DNA from: Clostridia bacterium | Lineage (GTDB): Bacteria; Bacillota; Clostridia; Oscillospirales; RGIG5554 | Direction: 5' to 3' | Assembly: GCA_017507855.1 (NCBI GenBank) | Contig: JAFWAE010000009.1 | Location: 55,590 to 119,589 of the forward strand | Length of the DNA stretch: 64,000 nucleotides | Part shown: in pieces, positions 1 through 7,502 of the stretch | Layout of the letters: the number at the start of each line of letters is the position of its first letter | Numbering within the stretch: position 1 is the stretch's first letter | Program-made: the position numbers and the translations under genes | Notes under the pieces: generated by a model | Seen by the model: only the letters and a program-made list of their open reading frames with translations | Database searches by the model: none | Told to the model about the DNA's origin: nothing

Positions 1-225
1 GGAGGAAAGGAACAAAGCCGTGCCTCCCAACTGATACATACCCGTTTCAAACGAAACGCGAGTGCGGGTGGAGGACTTTTGGAAGATCATCCCCAAGGTT
101 TTTCCGGCCAGATGGGGGTGAGGAATGCCGTTTTTCTTTTCATACTTCAACTGATCTGCCAGATTCAGAACCTCAATCAATTCCTGAGAAGACAGATCCT
201 GCATGGCTAAAAGGTCGGTAAACAT
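1..225 (-). CDS. argF: Ornithine carbamoyltransferase, N-terminal part (cut by window edge)
   Basis: Only the first 75 codons are present; the rest lies beyond base 1. The reading frame contains STRTR followed by VSFE at residues 52-60, the carbamoyl-phosphate binding signature of ornithine carbamoyltransferase, which makes citrulline from ornithine and carbamoyl phosphate in the cytoplasm. The ATG at 225-223 is preceded by an AAGGAGA ribosome site. The gene starts 3 bases after the argD stop and is the last visible gene of the arginine operon. The family assignment is firm although the protein is partial; aspartate carbamoyltransferase is excluded by position and by the early sequence. Confidence 0.93.
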   Translation of the reverse strand, partial: MFTDLLAMQDLSSQELIEVLNLADQLKYEKKNGIPHPHLAGKTLGMIFQKSSTRTRVSFETGMYQLGGTALFLSS

Positions 226-228
226 GGA

Positions 229-1446
229 TTATTTCTCCTTTTCTTCCGTTTGTTCGCTTTCGGCAGCGGCCTCTTCCAAAGCCAAACGCAAAGCTCGCAG
301 GCCCTGGTCGATCTCATCCATAGTAATAACAAGAGGGGGAAGCATACGAACCGTGTTATTTCCGGCCGTCAGAATCACCAATCCCTTTTGGAGACAAAGC
401 TCGGCCACACGGCGGGCCTTTACAGCTCCGTCCAGTACAATGCCTCGCATCAGACCGGCACCGCGAACGGCTTTCATGCAAGGAAGACGCCAGGTCTTTA
501 TCTCACAATGCATATATTCGCCCTTCATTTTTACTTCGTCAAGCAAGGACTCGTCCAGCTGCTCCATAACACTGCAGGCGGCAGCGCAGCACACGGGATT
601 GCCGCCGAAGGTGGATCCGTGATCTCCGCGCCCCAATACGTCTTTGGTCTGTTGCGAACAAAGAACGGCACCGATGGGCAATCCTCCGCCCAAACCTTTG
701 GCCAAGGTGACCAATTGGGGCTCGATGGGAAGCGCGTGGCTGGCAAGGAAAGTACCTGTGCGCCCCACACCGGTTTGTACCTCGTCGGCAATAATCAGCA
801 CGTCCCGTTCGCGGCACATTTTTTCCACTTCAAACAGATAGCGGGTATCCAGGGGATAAACGCCCCCTTCTCCCTGTACGGGCTCCAACATAACAGCACA
901 AACGTCGTTGCTTTGCAGCGCCTCCTTTAAAGCGGGGGCATGCCCTACGGGCACGGTGCGAAATCCTTCGGTAAAAGGCATGAAAAACTGATGAAAATGA
1001 TCCTGCCCCGTAGCTGCCAAAGTGGTGACCGTTCTTCCGTGGAAGGAATTGGTCAAGGTCACGATCACGTTGCGTCCTTCGCCGTAGCGGTCAAAACTGT
1101 ACTTTCGGGCGATCTTGATAGCCGCTTCATTGGCTTCGGCACCGGAATTGCAGAAAAAGACCCCTGCGTAACCGCTTTTTTCACAAAGAAGCTTGGCCGC
1201 TTCGCCCACCCGAGGGGTGTAATACAAATTGGAGGTGTGGCAAAGTTGCTGGGCCTGCTCTGCAATGGCCTGTGCATGGGCGGTATTTCCGTAACCCAAA
1301 GAAGAAACACCGATACCGGAGGTAAAGTCCACATAGGCTTTTCCTTCCGTATCGTATAATGTAGCCCCTGCTCCGCGAACAAATTCTACAGGGAATCTGG
1401 CGTAGGTATTCAGCGTATAAGTGTCACAAAGACGATCTGTCTGCAT
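229..1446 (-). CDS. argD: Acetylornithine aminotransferase
   Basis: A PLP-dependent class III aminotransferase of 405 residues, usual for ArgD, converting N-acetylglutamate semialdehyde to N-acetylornithine. Visible marks are NSGAEANEAAIK in the N-terminal half and the PLP-lysine segment TLAKGLGGGLPIG in the C-terminal half. The ATG at 1446 is chosen because an AAAGGA site sits 9 bases upstream; the frame stays open to a TTG at 1455 inside the argB stop region, which is less likely. It lies between argB and argF. The neighbouring genes make the arginine role much more likely than GABA or ornithine aminotransferase. Confidence 0.95.
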   Translation of the reverse strand: MQTDRLCDTYTLNTYARFPVEFVRGAGATLYDTEGKAYVDFTSGIGVSSLGYGNTAHAQAIAEQAQQLCHTSNLYYTPRVGEAAKLLCEKSGYAGVFFCNSGAEANEAAIKIARKYSFDRYGEGRNVIVTLTNSFHGRTVTTLAATGQDHFHQFFMPFTEGFRTVPVGHAPALKEALQSNDVCAVMLEPVQGEGGVYPLDTRYLFEVEKMCRERDVLIIADEVQTGVGRTGTFLASHALPIEPQLVTLAKGLGGGLPIGAVLCSQQTKDVLGRGDHGSTFGGNPVCCAAACSVMEQLDESLLDEVKMKGEYMHCEIKTWRLPCMKAVRGAGLMRGIVLDGAVKARRVAELCLQKGLVILTAGNNTVRMLPPLVITMDEIDQGLRALRLALEEAAAESEQTEEKEK

Positions 1447-1451
1447 CAAGA

Positions 1452-2333
1452 TCAATCCTTTCTGATCATAGTTCCGATGCCCTCATCGGAAAGCATTTCA
1501 ATTAAGATGGAATGGGAAATGCGACCGTCGATAATATGGGCTTTCCCTTTGCCGCTGTTAACGTATTTGACGCAGCATTCCAGCTTGGGCAGCATGCCGC
1601 CTTCAATGATCTTATCCTCCCGAAGGCGTGCCACCTCGGAAGCTCTGATCTCGGAGATCAGCGTGTTTTCGTCGTGTGCGTCCTTCAAAACGCCCTTGGT
1701 ATCCGTCAGCAGGATCAGTTTTTCGGCATTCAGAGCAATGGCGATCTCGGCTGCAGCGGTGTCCGCATTCACGTTGTACACTTGGCCGCCCCCGTCGATC
1801 CCTTGGGCCACGGTAGCCACCACGGGAATGTAGCCGTTGCTTAAAGCCATTTGAATGGGGCCGGCATCCACGTGAACCACTTCACCCACCTGACCGTACT
1901 CGGTCCCATCAGCCTCTACCAGCTTCTTCGCCTGCAGGATTCCGCCATCAATACCGCAAAAACCCAATGCGCGTCCTTTCATATTTTGTAAACGGCATAC
2001 CAATTCCTTGTTGATATTGCCCGCCAGCACCATTTGCACGATACCGATGGTCTCATCATCCGTATAACGAAGACCGTTAACAAAATGGGTCTGCTTGCCT
2101 ACACGCTGTAACATATTGCTAATCTCGGGACCACCGCCGTGCACCAGCACCACGTGAATTCCCACCAAAGAAAGCAGGACCATGTCGGAAAGGACGGCCT
2201 CTTTCAAGCCTTCGCGGATCATGGCGTTTCCGCCGTATTTGACTACAATGGTCTTTCCGTAAAAATTTTGGATATAGGGCAGAGCCTGGATCAAAATCTG
2301 TGCTCTGTCAAAATCGGATACCCCGGTACTCAT
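1452..2333 (-). CDS. argB: N-acetylglutamate kinase
   Basis: Amino acid kinase family protein of 293 residues that phosphorylates N-acetylglutamate, the second step of arginine synthesis. The glycine-rich KYGGNAM near residue 33 and LVHGGGPEI further on are the typical substrate and ATP loops. A GAGGAGA ribosome site precedes the ATG. It follows argJ by 12 bases and its stop lies about 5 bases before the argD start. N-terminal residues before the core could form the arginine-sensing helix found in feedback-inhibited members; that is inference from length only. Confidence 0.96.
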   Translation of the reverse strand: MSTGVSDFDRAQILIQALPYIQNFYGKTIVVKYGGNAMIREGLKEAVLSDMVLLSLVGIHVVLVHGGGPEISNMLQRVGKQTHFVNGLRYTDDETIGIVQMVLAGNINKELVCRLQNMKGRALGFCGIDGGILQAKKLVEADGTEYGQVGEVVHVDAGPIQMALSNGYIPVVATVAQGIDGGGQVYNVNADTAAAEIAIALNAEKLILLTDTKGVLKDAHDENTLISEIRASEVARLREDKIIEGGMLPKLECCVKYVNSGKGKAHIIDGRISHSILIEMLSDEGIGTMIRKD

Positions 2334-2345
2334 GCAATCGTCTCC

Positions 2346-3578
2346 TCAAGTTCTGTAGTCGCCGTTGATCTTTACGTAATCGTAAGTTAAGTCGCATCCC
2401 CAGGCAGTGGCTTCCCCTGCACCGTCATGCATATCCACCAGGATCTCCACACTGTCACAGGTCAGCACCTGTTTGGCAATTTCCTCGGAAAAGTCGATGC
2501 CGCGGCCGTTTTCGCAAACGTCTACCTTTCCTGCTTGCGAGGCAAAGGACACCGAGATCTTTTCTACATCTGCCTGCACACCGGCGTAGCCCAATGCACA
2601 AAGCACACGTCCCCAGTTGGCATCGGCCCCAAACATGGCGGCCTTGGTCAGGGAGGAAGAGATCACACTTTTGGCTAACACCTTGGCATCCTGCACGTTG
2701 CGAGCCCCCTTGACCGTGCAGGTCAGCAGCTTGGTAGCTCCTTCCCCGTCGGCTGCGATCATACGGCTAAGGGCCGTACAAAGGGTCTTCAAGGCCGTGC
2801 AAAACACGTCAAAATCCGCATTTTCACAGATAATGGTCTCGTTTGCCGCCAAACCGTTGGCCATCACGCTGACCATGTCGTTGGTGCTGGTATCCCCATC
2901 CACACTGATCATATTAAACGTGTCGTCCACCGTGCGGCGCAAGGCCAGCTGCAGCATTTCGGAGGAAACGGCCGCATCTGTGGTCAAGAAGACCAACATG
3001 GTGGCCATGTTGGGATGAATCATGCCGCTTCCCTTACAGATACCGCCCATACGGCAGGTCTTTCCTGCCAACTCAAAGCTGACTGCCAGCTCTTTTTTCT
3101 TTACATCCGTGGTCATAATGGCTTGTGCGGCCATATCACTTCCCTCGTAAGAAAGGGAAGATACAAGGTTCTCCATCCCGTTACGGATGGGTTCCATGGG
3201 CAGGGGCTGTCCAATCACCCCCGTGGAAGCCACGATCACTTCACCGGCCCCGATCCCCATGTGTTTTTCCACCAGGGTGCACATTTCCAGGGCCTTTTCT
3301 TCCCCGTCGGCATTGCAGGTATTGGCGTTACCGCTATTGCAGATCATGGCTTGCGCCGTTCCGTTTTTCAGATTTTTCTTGGTCACGGCAATGGGCGCGC
3401 CCTTGACCAAATTTTGCGTATATACCGCAGCGGCGGTGGCCGAAACGTCGGAAACGATCAAAGCCAGGTCCGCCTTCGTGCGGTTACGGCGGATGCCGCA
3501 GTGCACACCGGAGGCTTTAAAGCCTGCCGGAGCACAAACGCCACCGTCGATCCATTCGATTTGTTGCATGTTTTTCAT
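2346..3578 (-). CDS. argJ: Bifunctional glutamate N-acetyltransferase / amino-acid acetyltransferase (ArgJ)
   Basis: A 410-residue ArgJ. The proenzyme cleaves itself between Ala and Thr; the site is visible in MIHPNMATMLVFLTTDA, with the new N-terminal Thr as nucleophile. It transfers the acetyl group from N-acetylornithine back to glutamate, recycling acetyl groups in the cyclic arginine pathway, so no argA or argE is needed in this operon. The start is set by GGGGAG about 9 bases before the ATG. Whether it also uses acetyl-CoA cannot be read with certainty from sequence. Confidence 0.96.
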   Translation of the reverse strand: MKNMQQIEWIDGGVCAPAGFKASGVHCGIRRNRTKADLALIVSDVSATAAAVYTQNLVKGAPIAVTKKNLKNGTAQAMICNSGNANTCNADGEEKALEMCTLVEKHMGIGAGEVIVASTGVIGQPLPMEPIRNGMENLVSSLSYEGSDMAAQAIMTTDVKKKELAVSFELAGKTCRMGGICKGSGMIHPNMATMLVFLTTDAAVSSEMLQLALRRTVDDTFNMISVDGDTSTNDMVSVMANGLAANETIICENADFDVFCTALKTLCTALSRMIAADGEGATKLLTCTVKGARNVQDAKVLAKSVISSSLTKAAMFGADANWGRVLCALGYAGVQADVEKISVSFASQAGKVDVCENGRGIDFSEEIAKQVLTCDSVEILVDMHDGAGEATAWGCDLTYDYVKINGDYRT

Positions 3579-3595
3579 TCCTCTTTTCTCCCCTT

Positions 3596-4630
3596 TTAAA
3601 AGGCCGGGGGAATCATCATCAAGCCACAGGTCTGCTTCAGGCCGAAGCGGATGTTCATATTTTGCACCGCCTGACCCGCAGCGCCTTTGACCATATTATC
3701 GATGGTACTGACCACAATCAGCTTGCCTGCGTGCTCGTCTGCATGAAGGGAGATGTCACAGTAATTGGAGCAGCGCACATCGTGGAGATTGGCGGTCTTT
3801 CCCAAGGGAAGCAGACGCACGAAAGGCATGTTTTCGTACATCTTTTGGTAAGCGTTGTAGACCTGTTCCAAGGTCACTCCCTCGCAAAGATCGGCGTACA
3901 CGGTAGAAATAATACCGCGGTTGACGGGTAACAGATGGGGGACGAAGGTCACCCTGGCCGCTTTCCCCGCCAAAATGCTCAGCGTTTGCTCGATCTCGGG
4001 CGTATGACGGTGAGCGGCTATCTTATAAGGGCCGAAACCCTCGTTCAATTCGGCGTAATGAGTGTTTTGGGTCAATTTTCTTCCTGCCCCGGTGACGCCG
4101 CTTTTACTGTCGATGACGATCCTGTCCGCCGATACCAGACCGTTACACAGCGCCGGTGCAAGGCCCAAGGCCACTGAGGTAGGATAGCATCCGGGATTGG
4201 CAATAATATCCGTTGCGGCGATCTTGTCTGCAAACAGCTCGCTCAAGCCGTACACGGCACGGCTGAGAAGGGCCTCCTCGGGAGCGGTCTTTCCATACCA
4301 GGTCTCGTACACCTGAGGATCCTCCAAGCGGAAATCGGCTCCCAGGTCGATGAGTACGGTGCCGTTTTGCACACATTTACGGGCAATGTCTTCGGAAATT
4401 CCCGCGGGAACAGCCGCAAACACTACGTCACATTTTTGGATGACTTCGTCGGCATCTCCCAAAATAAGGTCTGCAATGCCGCGCAAAGAGGGATAGATAT
4501 CCGAGAGCGTCTGCCCTTCAAAGGACACGGAACTGACAGCGGTCAGCTCTGCTTCGGGGTGGGTCAGCAAAATGCGGACCAATTCCACGCCGGCATAACC
4601 GGTCGCGCCGATAATACCTGCCTTGATCAC
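3596..4630 (-). CDS. argC: N-acetyl-gamma-glutamyl-phosphate reductase
   Basis: A 344-residue NADPH-dependent reductase, usual ArgC length. The nucleotide-binding GATGYAG is at the N-terminus and the catalytic cysteine is in NPGCYPTS. The start is a GTG at 4630, giving V-I-K-A-G-I-I-G; it overlaps the argH stop as GTGA and is preceded by AAGGAAGG. Upstream in-frame sequence is argH read in another frame and has no family similarity. The 4-base overlap suggests translational coupling to argH. Confidence 0.96.
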   Translation of the reverse strand: MIKAGIIGATGYAGVELVRILLTHPEAELTAVSSVSFEGQTLSDIYPSLRGIADLILGDADEVIQKCDVVFAAVPAGISEDIARKCVQNGTVLIDLGADFRLEDPQVYETWYGKTAPEEALLSRAVYGLSELFADKIAATDIIANPGCYPTSVALGLAPALCNGLVSADRIVIDSKSGVTGAGRKLTQNTHYAELNEGFGPYKIAAHRHTPEIEQTLSILAGKAARVTFVPHLLPVNRGIISTVYADLCEGVTLEQVYNAYQKMYENMPFVRLLPLGKTANLHDVRCSNYCDISLHADEHAGKLIVVSTIDNMVKGAAGQAVQNMNIRFGLKQTCGLMMIPPAF

Positions 4631-6015
4631 AAAGTTTCCTTCCTTTCTTCCAGAAACGCACGTAAGATCTCGATCTGTTTCTGTGTGCTCTCGGGGGCGG
4701 GACCGCCTTCCGAGCGCCGCTCGTTCACACAAACGGCGGGGTCGATGGCCTGATAGATATCTTCATCAAACAAGGGGCTGGCCATCCTGTACTGATCCAA
4801 AGTCAAATGCTCCAGGTCTGTTCCCTTTTCGCCGCAAAGGCGGATCAAGCCACCCACCACGCGATAGGCATCGCGAAACGGAAGGCCTTTTCTGACCAGG
4901 TAATCGGCGCAATCGGTGGCATTTAAATGCCCCGCGCTGACGGAAGCGCGCATCCGTTCTTCCCGGACGCGACAAGTGTCCAGCATGGCGGTAAACACCT
5001 CAAGGCTGATTTTGACCGTATCCACCGCATCGAAAATGGCTTCTTTGTCCTCCTGCATATCCTTGTTGTAAGCCAAGGGCAGGCCCTTCATCACCGTCAG
5101 CAGAGCCATCAGGTCGCCGTATACACGCCCCGTTTTTCCGCGCACCAGCTCGGCTACATCGGGGTTCTTTTTCTGAGGCATGATGGAAGAGCCGGTAGCA
5201 TAAGCATCGTCCAGCTCCAAAAAGCCGAACTCACTGCTACACCAAAGAATGATCTCCTCCGAAAAACGGCTCAAGTGCATCATGATCAGGGAAATGTCGG
5301 AGGCCAGCTCGATCACAAAATCGCGATCCGAAACAGAGTCCATGCTGTTGGCCGTCACAGCAGAAAAGCCCAGAAGCTGCGCCGTGCGCTTGCGGTCAAT
5401 GGGATAGGTGGTACCGCAAAGGGCGCCTGCCCCCAGGGGCATTTCATCCATTCTTTCCAGGCAATCCTCCAAGCGGGTCACATCACGCCGAAACATTTGG
5501 GCATATGCCAATAAATAATGAGCCAACGTAGTGGGTTGGGCCCTTTGAAGGTGGGTATAGCCAGGCATGATCGTGCGCAAATGCTGAGACGCTTTGTTCA
5601 CCAGCACCTGTTCCAGCTTTAACACCAAACCTCGAATCTCCACGATCTGACCGCGCAGATACAGGCGGATGTCCAAAGCCACCTGGTCATTTCGGCTGCG
5701 GGCGGTATGCAGGCGTTTGCCTGCATCCCCCAGCCTTTGCGTCAACAGTGTTTCGATATTCATGTGAATATCCTCGGCATCTGCCGTCAGTTCCACCGTT
5801 CCGTTTTCAATTTCCTTCAAAAGGTGAGAAAGCTCCGCACAAAGAGCAATGGCTTCCTCGGTGCTGATGATCCCGCATTCCCCCAACATAGTAGCGTGGG
5901 CAATGCTGCCCTCGATATCCTCGCGGTACATACGCCCGTCGAAAGAAATGGAGGAATTGAAATCATTGACACGGTCGTCTACATCTTTGGAGAAGCGTCC
6001 TCCCCACAGTTTCAT
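4627..6015 (-). CDS. argH: Argininosuccinate lyase
   Basis: A 462-residue member of the fumarase/aspartase superfamily that splits argininosuccinate into arginine and fumarate. The superfamily signature GSSIMPQKKNPD is present, with the catalytic serine in its flexible loop. The ATG at 6015, beginning MKLWGGRF as in other ArgH proteins, is preferred over the longer open frame that runs back into argG. It begins 13 bases after argG and overlaps argC by 4 bases. Confidence 0.97.
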   Translation of the reverse strand: MKLWGGRFSKDVDDRVNDFNSSISFDGRMYREDIEGSIAHATMLGECGIISTEEAIALCAELSHLLKEIENGTVELTADAEDIHMNIETLLTQRLGDAGKRLHTARSRNDQVALDIRLYLRGQIVEIRGLVLKLEQVLVNKASQHLRTIMPGYTHLQRAQPTTLAHYLLAYAQMFRRDVTRLEDCLERMDEMPLGAGALCGTTYPIDRKRTAQLLGFSAVTANSMDSVSDRDFVIELASDISLIMMHLSRFSEEIILWCSSEFGFLELDDAYATGSSIMPQKKNPDVAELVRGKTGRVYGDLMALLTVMKGLPLAYNKDMQEDKEAIFDAVDTVKISLEVFTAMLDTCRVREERMRASVSAGHLNATDCADYLVRKGLPFRDAYRVVGGLIRLCGEKGTDLEHLTLDQYRMASPLFDEDIYQAIDPAVCVNERRSEGGPAPESTQKQIEILRAFLEERKETL

Positions 6016-6028
6016 GCTAAGCTTCCTT

Positions 6029-7255
6029 TCAGTGCTGATTCTTTTCTTTCTTTGCCTTCTGCATGGCGGCCACCTTGATAGGCAGGCCAAACAGGTTGAT
6101 AAAGCCCTCGGCGTCGCTTTGATCGTACACCTCGTCCTCGCTGAAGGTGGCGATTTCTTCATCGTACAAGGAATCAGGAGAGGTCAAAGAGGAGAGGATG
6201 ATGTTGCCCTTGTACAGTTTCAGTTTCACTTCGCCGTTTACGGTCTGCTGAGTGCTGTCGGAAAAAGCGGTCAAAGCTTCGCGCAGAGGAGTATACCACT
6301 GGCCGTAATAGACCAGCTCGGCAAAGCGGATGGCCAACTGTTGCTTCTGATGCAGGGTGTCGCGATCCAGCGTCAAAGTCTCCAGAGCGTCGTGAGCAGC
6401 ATACAGGATGGAGCCGCCGGGAGTTTCGTACACGCCGCGGCTCTTCATGCCGACCAGACGGTTTTCCACCATATCCACCAAACCGATACCGTTGCGGCCA
6501 CCGATCTCATTCAGCTTTTCAATGATCTGCACGCCGCTCATGCGAACGCCGTCCAAAGCCACGGGAATACCCTTTTCGAAGGTCAAAGTAACCATTTCGG
6601 CCTTATCGGGAGCGGCTTGGGGAGAAACGCCCAATTCTAGAATCTCGTCGTACTTAGGCTCGTTGGCGGGATCCTCCAGGTCCAGGCCCTCGTGGGACAG
6701 ATGCCAAAGGTTTTTATCCTTGGAGTAGCTGGTTTCGCGGGTAATGTTCAAGGGAATGTTATGGGCCTCGGCATAGTCGATCTCTTCGTCACGGCTCTTC
6801 AGGTCCCACACACGCCAGGGGGCGATGATGGTCATTTCGGGAGCAAAGGCCTTGATGGTCAGCTCAAAACGGACCTGGTCGTTTCCTTTTCCGGTGCAGC
6901 CGTGGGCAATGGCATCTGCCCCTTCGGCCTTGGCAATTTCCACAATGCGCTTGGCAATAATGGGACGGGCAAAGCTGGTGCCCAGCAGATACTGCCCTTC
7001 GTACTTAGCACCCATCTGCAGGGTGGGGAAAATAAATTCATTCACAAATTCGTCGCGCAGGTCTTCGATGTACAACTTGGAAGCACCGGTCTTCTTAGCC
7101 TTTTCCTCCAAGCCGGACAGCTCTTTGCCCTGACCCACGTCAGCGGCCACGGCGATCACTTCACAGCCTTCGTAATGCTCTTTCAGCCACGGAATGATGA
7201 TGGAGGTGTCCAAACCACCCGAATAGGCCAGAACGATTTTTTTGATCTGCTTCAT
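6029..7255 (-). CDS. argG: Argininosuccinate synthase
   Basis: First gene of the arginine operon, 408 residues. The N-terminal PP-loop YSGGLDTS binds ATP; the enzyme joins citrulline and aspartate. The start has a GGGAG ribosome site and lies about 25 bases downstream of a consensus sigma-A promoter. The order argG-H-C-J-B-D-F places the last two steps of the pathway first. The carAB genes, which supply carbamoyl phosphate, are not in this window. Confidence 0.97.
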   Translation of the reverse strand: MKQIKKIVLAYSGGLDTSIIIPWLKEHYEGCEVIAVAADVGQGKELSGLEEKAKKTGASKLYIEDLRDEFVNEFIFPTLQMGAKYEGQYLLGTSFARPIIAKRIVEIAKAEGADAIAHGCTGKGNDQVRFELTIKAFAPEMTIIAPWRVWDLKSRDEEIDYAEAHNIPLNITRETSYSKDKNLWHLSHEGLDLEDPANEPKYDEILELGVSPQAAPDKAEMVTLTFEKGIPVALDGVRMSGVQIIEKLNEIGGRNGIGLVDMVENRLVGMKSRGVYETPGGSILYAAHDALETLTLDRDTLHQKQQLAIRFAELVYYGQWYTPLREALTAFSDSTQQTVNGEVKLKLYKGNIILSSLTSPDSLYDEEIATFSEDEVYDQSDAEGFINLFGLPIKVAAMQKAKKEKNQH

Positions 7256-7287
7256 ATAAAAAACTCCCTTTTGATTTATTGTTGAAT

Positions 7288-7316
7288 ATTATACATCCAT
7301 TCAATTAAAAATGCAA
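7288..7316 (-). promoter_or_regulatory. Sigma-A promoter of argG with possible ARG box
   Basis: TTGCAT and TATAAT separated by exactly 17 bases on the minus strand. Around the -35 element the bases ATTGCATTTTTA match the left 12 positions of the AhrC/ArgR box described for Bacillus, so arginine repression is a reasonable inference. The right half of the box is poor. Confidence 0.8.
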
Positions 7317-7352
7317 TACCTTGCGCCAAATTTCTTTAATTTATTAAAAAGA

Positions 7353-7368
7353 TTGTGTATACGCACAA
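7353..7368. promoter_or_regulatory. Palindrome TTGTG-N6-CACAA upstream of argG
   Basis: A perfect 5-base inverted repeat with a 6-base centre, in the AT-rich stretch between the GH38 terminator and the argG promoter. It looks like a regulator-binding site but no family can be named. The rest of 7317-7460 is AT-rich and shows no gene. Confidence 0.35.
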
Positions 7369-7460
7369 AGCAAAACGGGGAGTTCATTCTTTTTTGTGCA
7401 GTTTTCAATCCGTTTTTATACATAAATATACATTTTCAATATAATATTTATTCCTTTTGA

Positions 7461-7496
7461 AAGAAAAAGACCCGGCGGTCTTTACGAACCGCCGGA
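7461..7496 (-). terminator. Rho-independent terminator of the SGNH/GH38 operon
   Basis: Eight-base perfect stem CCGGCGGT / ACCGCCGG with an 8-base loop, followed on the minus strand by a T-rich tract. It lies just after the GH38 stop and separates that operon from the arginine operon. Confidence 0.9.
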
Positions 7497-7502
7497 TCAA
7501 TG

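Noticed and set aside
7256..7460. T-box leader for the arginine operon
   Set aside because: No T-box sequence or specifier-type structure is seen, and the promoter is only about 25 bases from the start.
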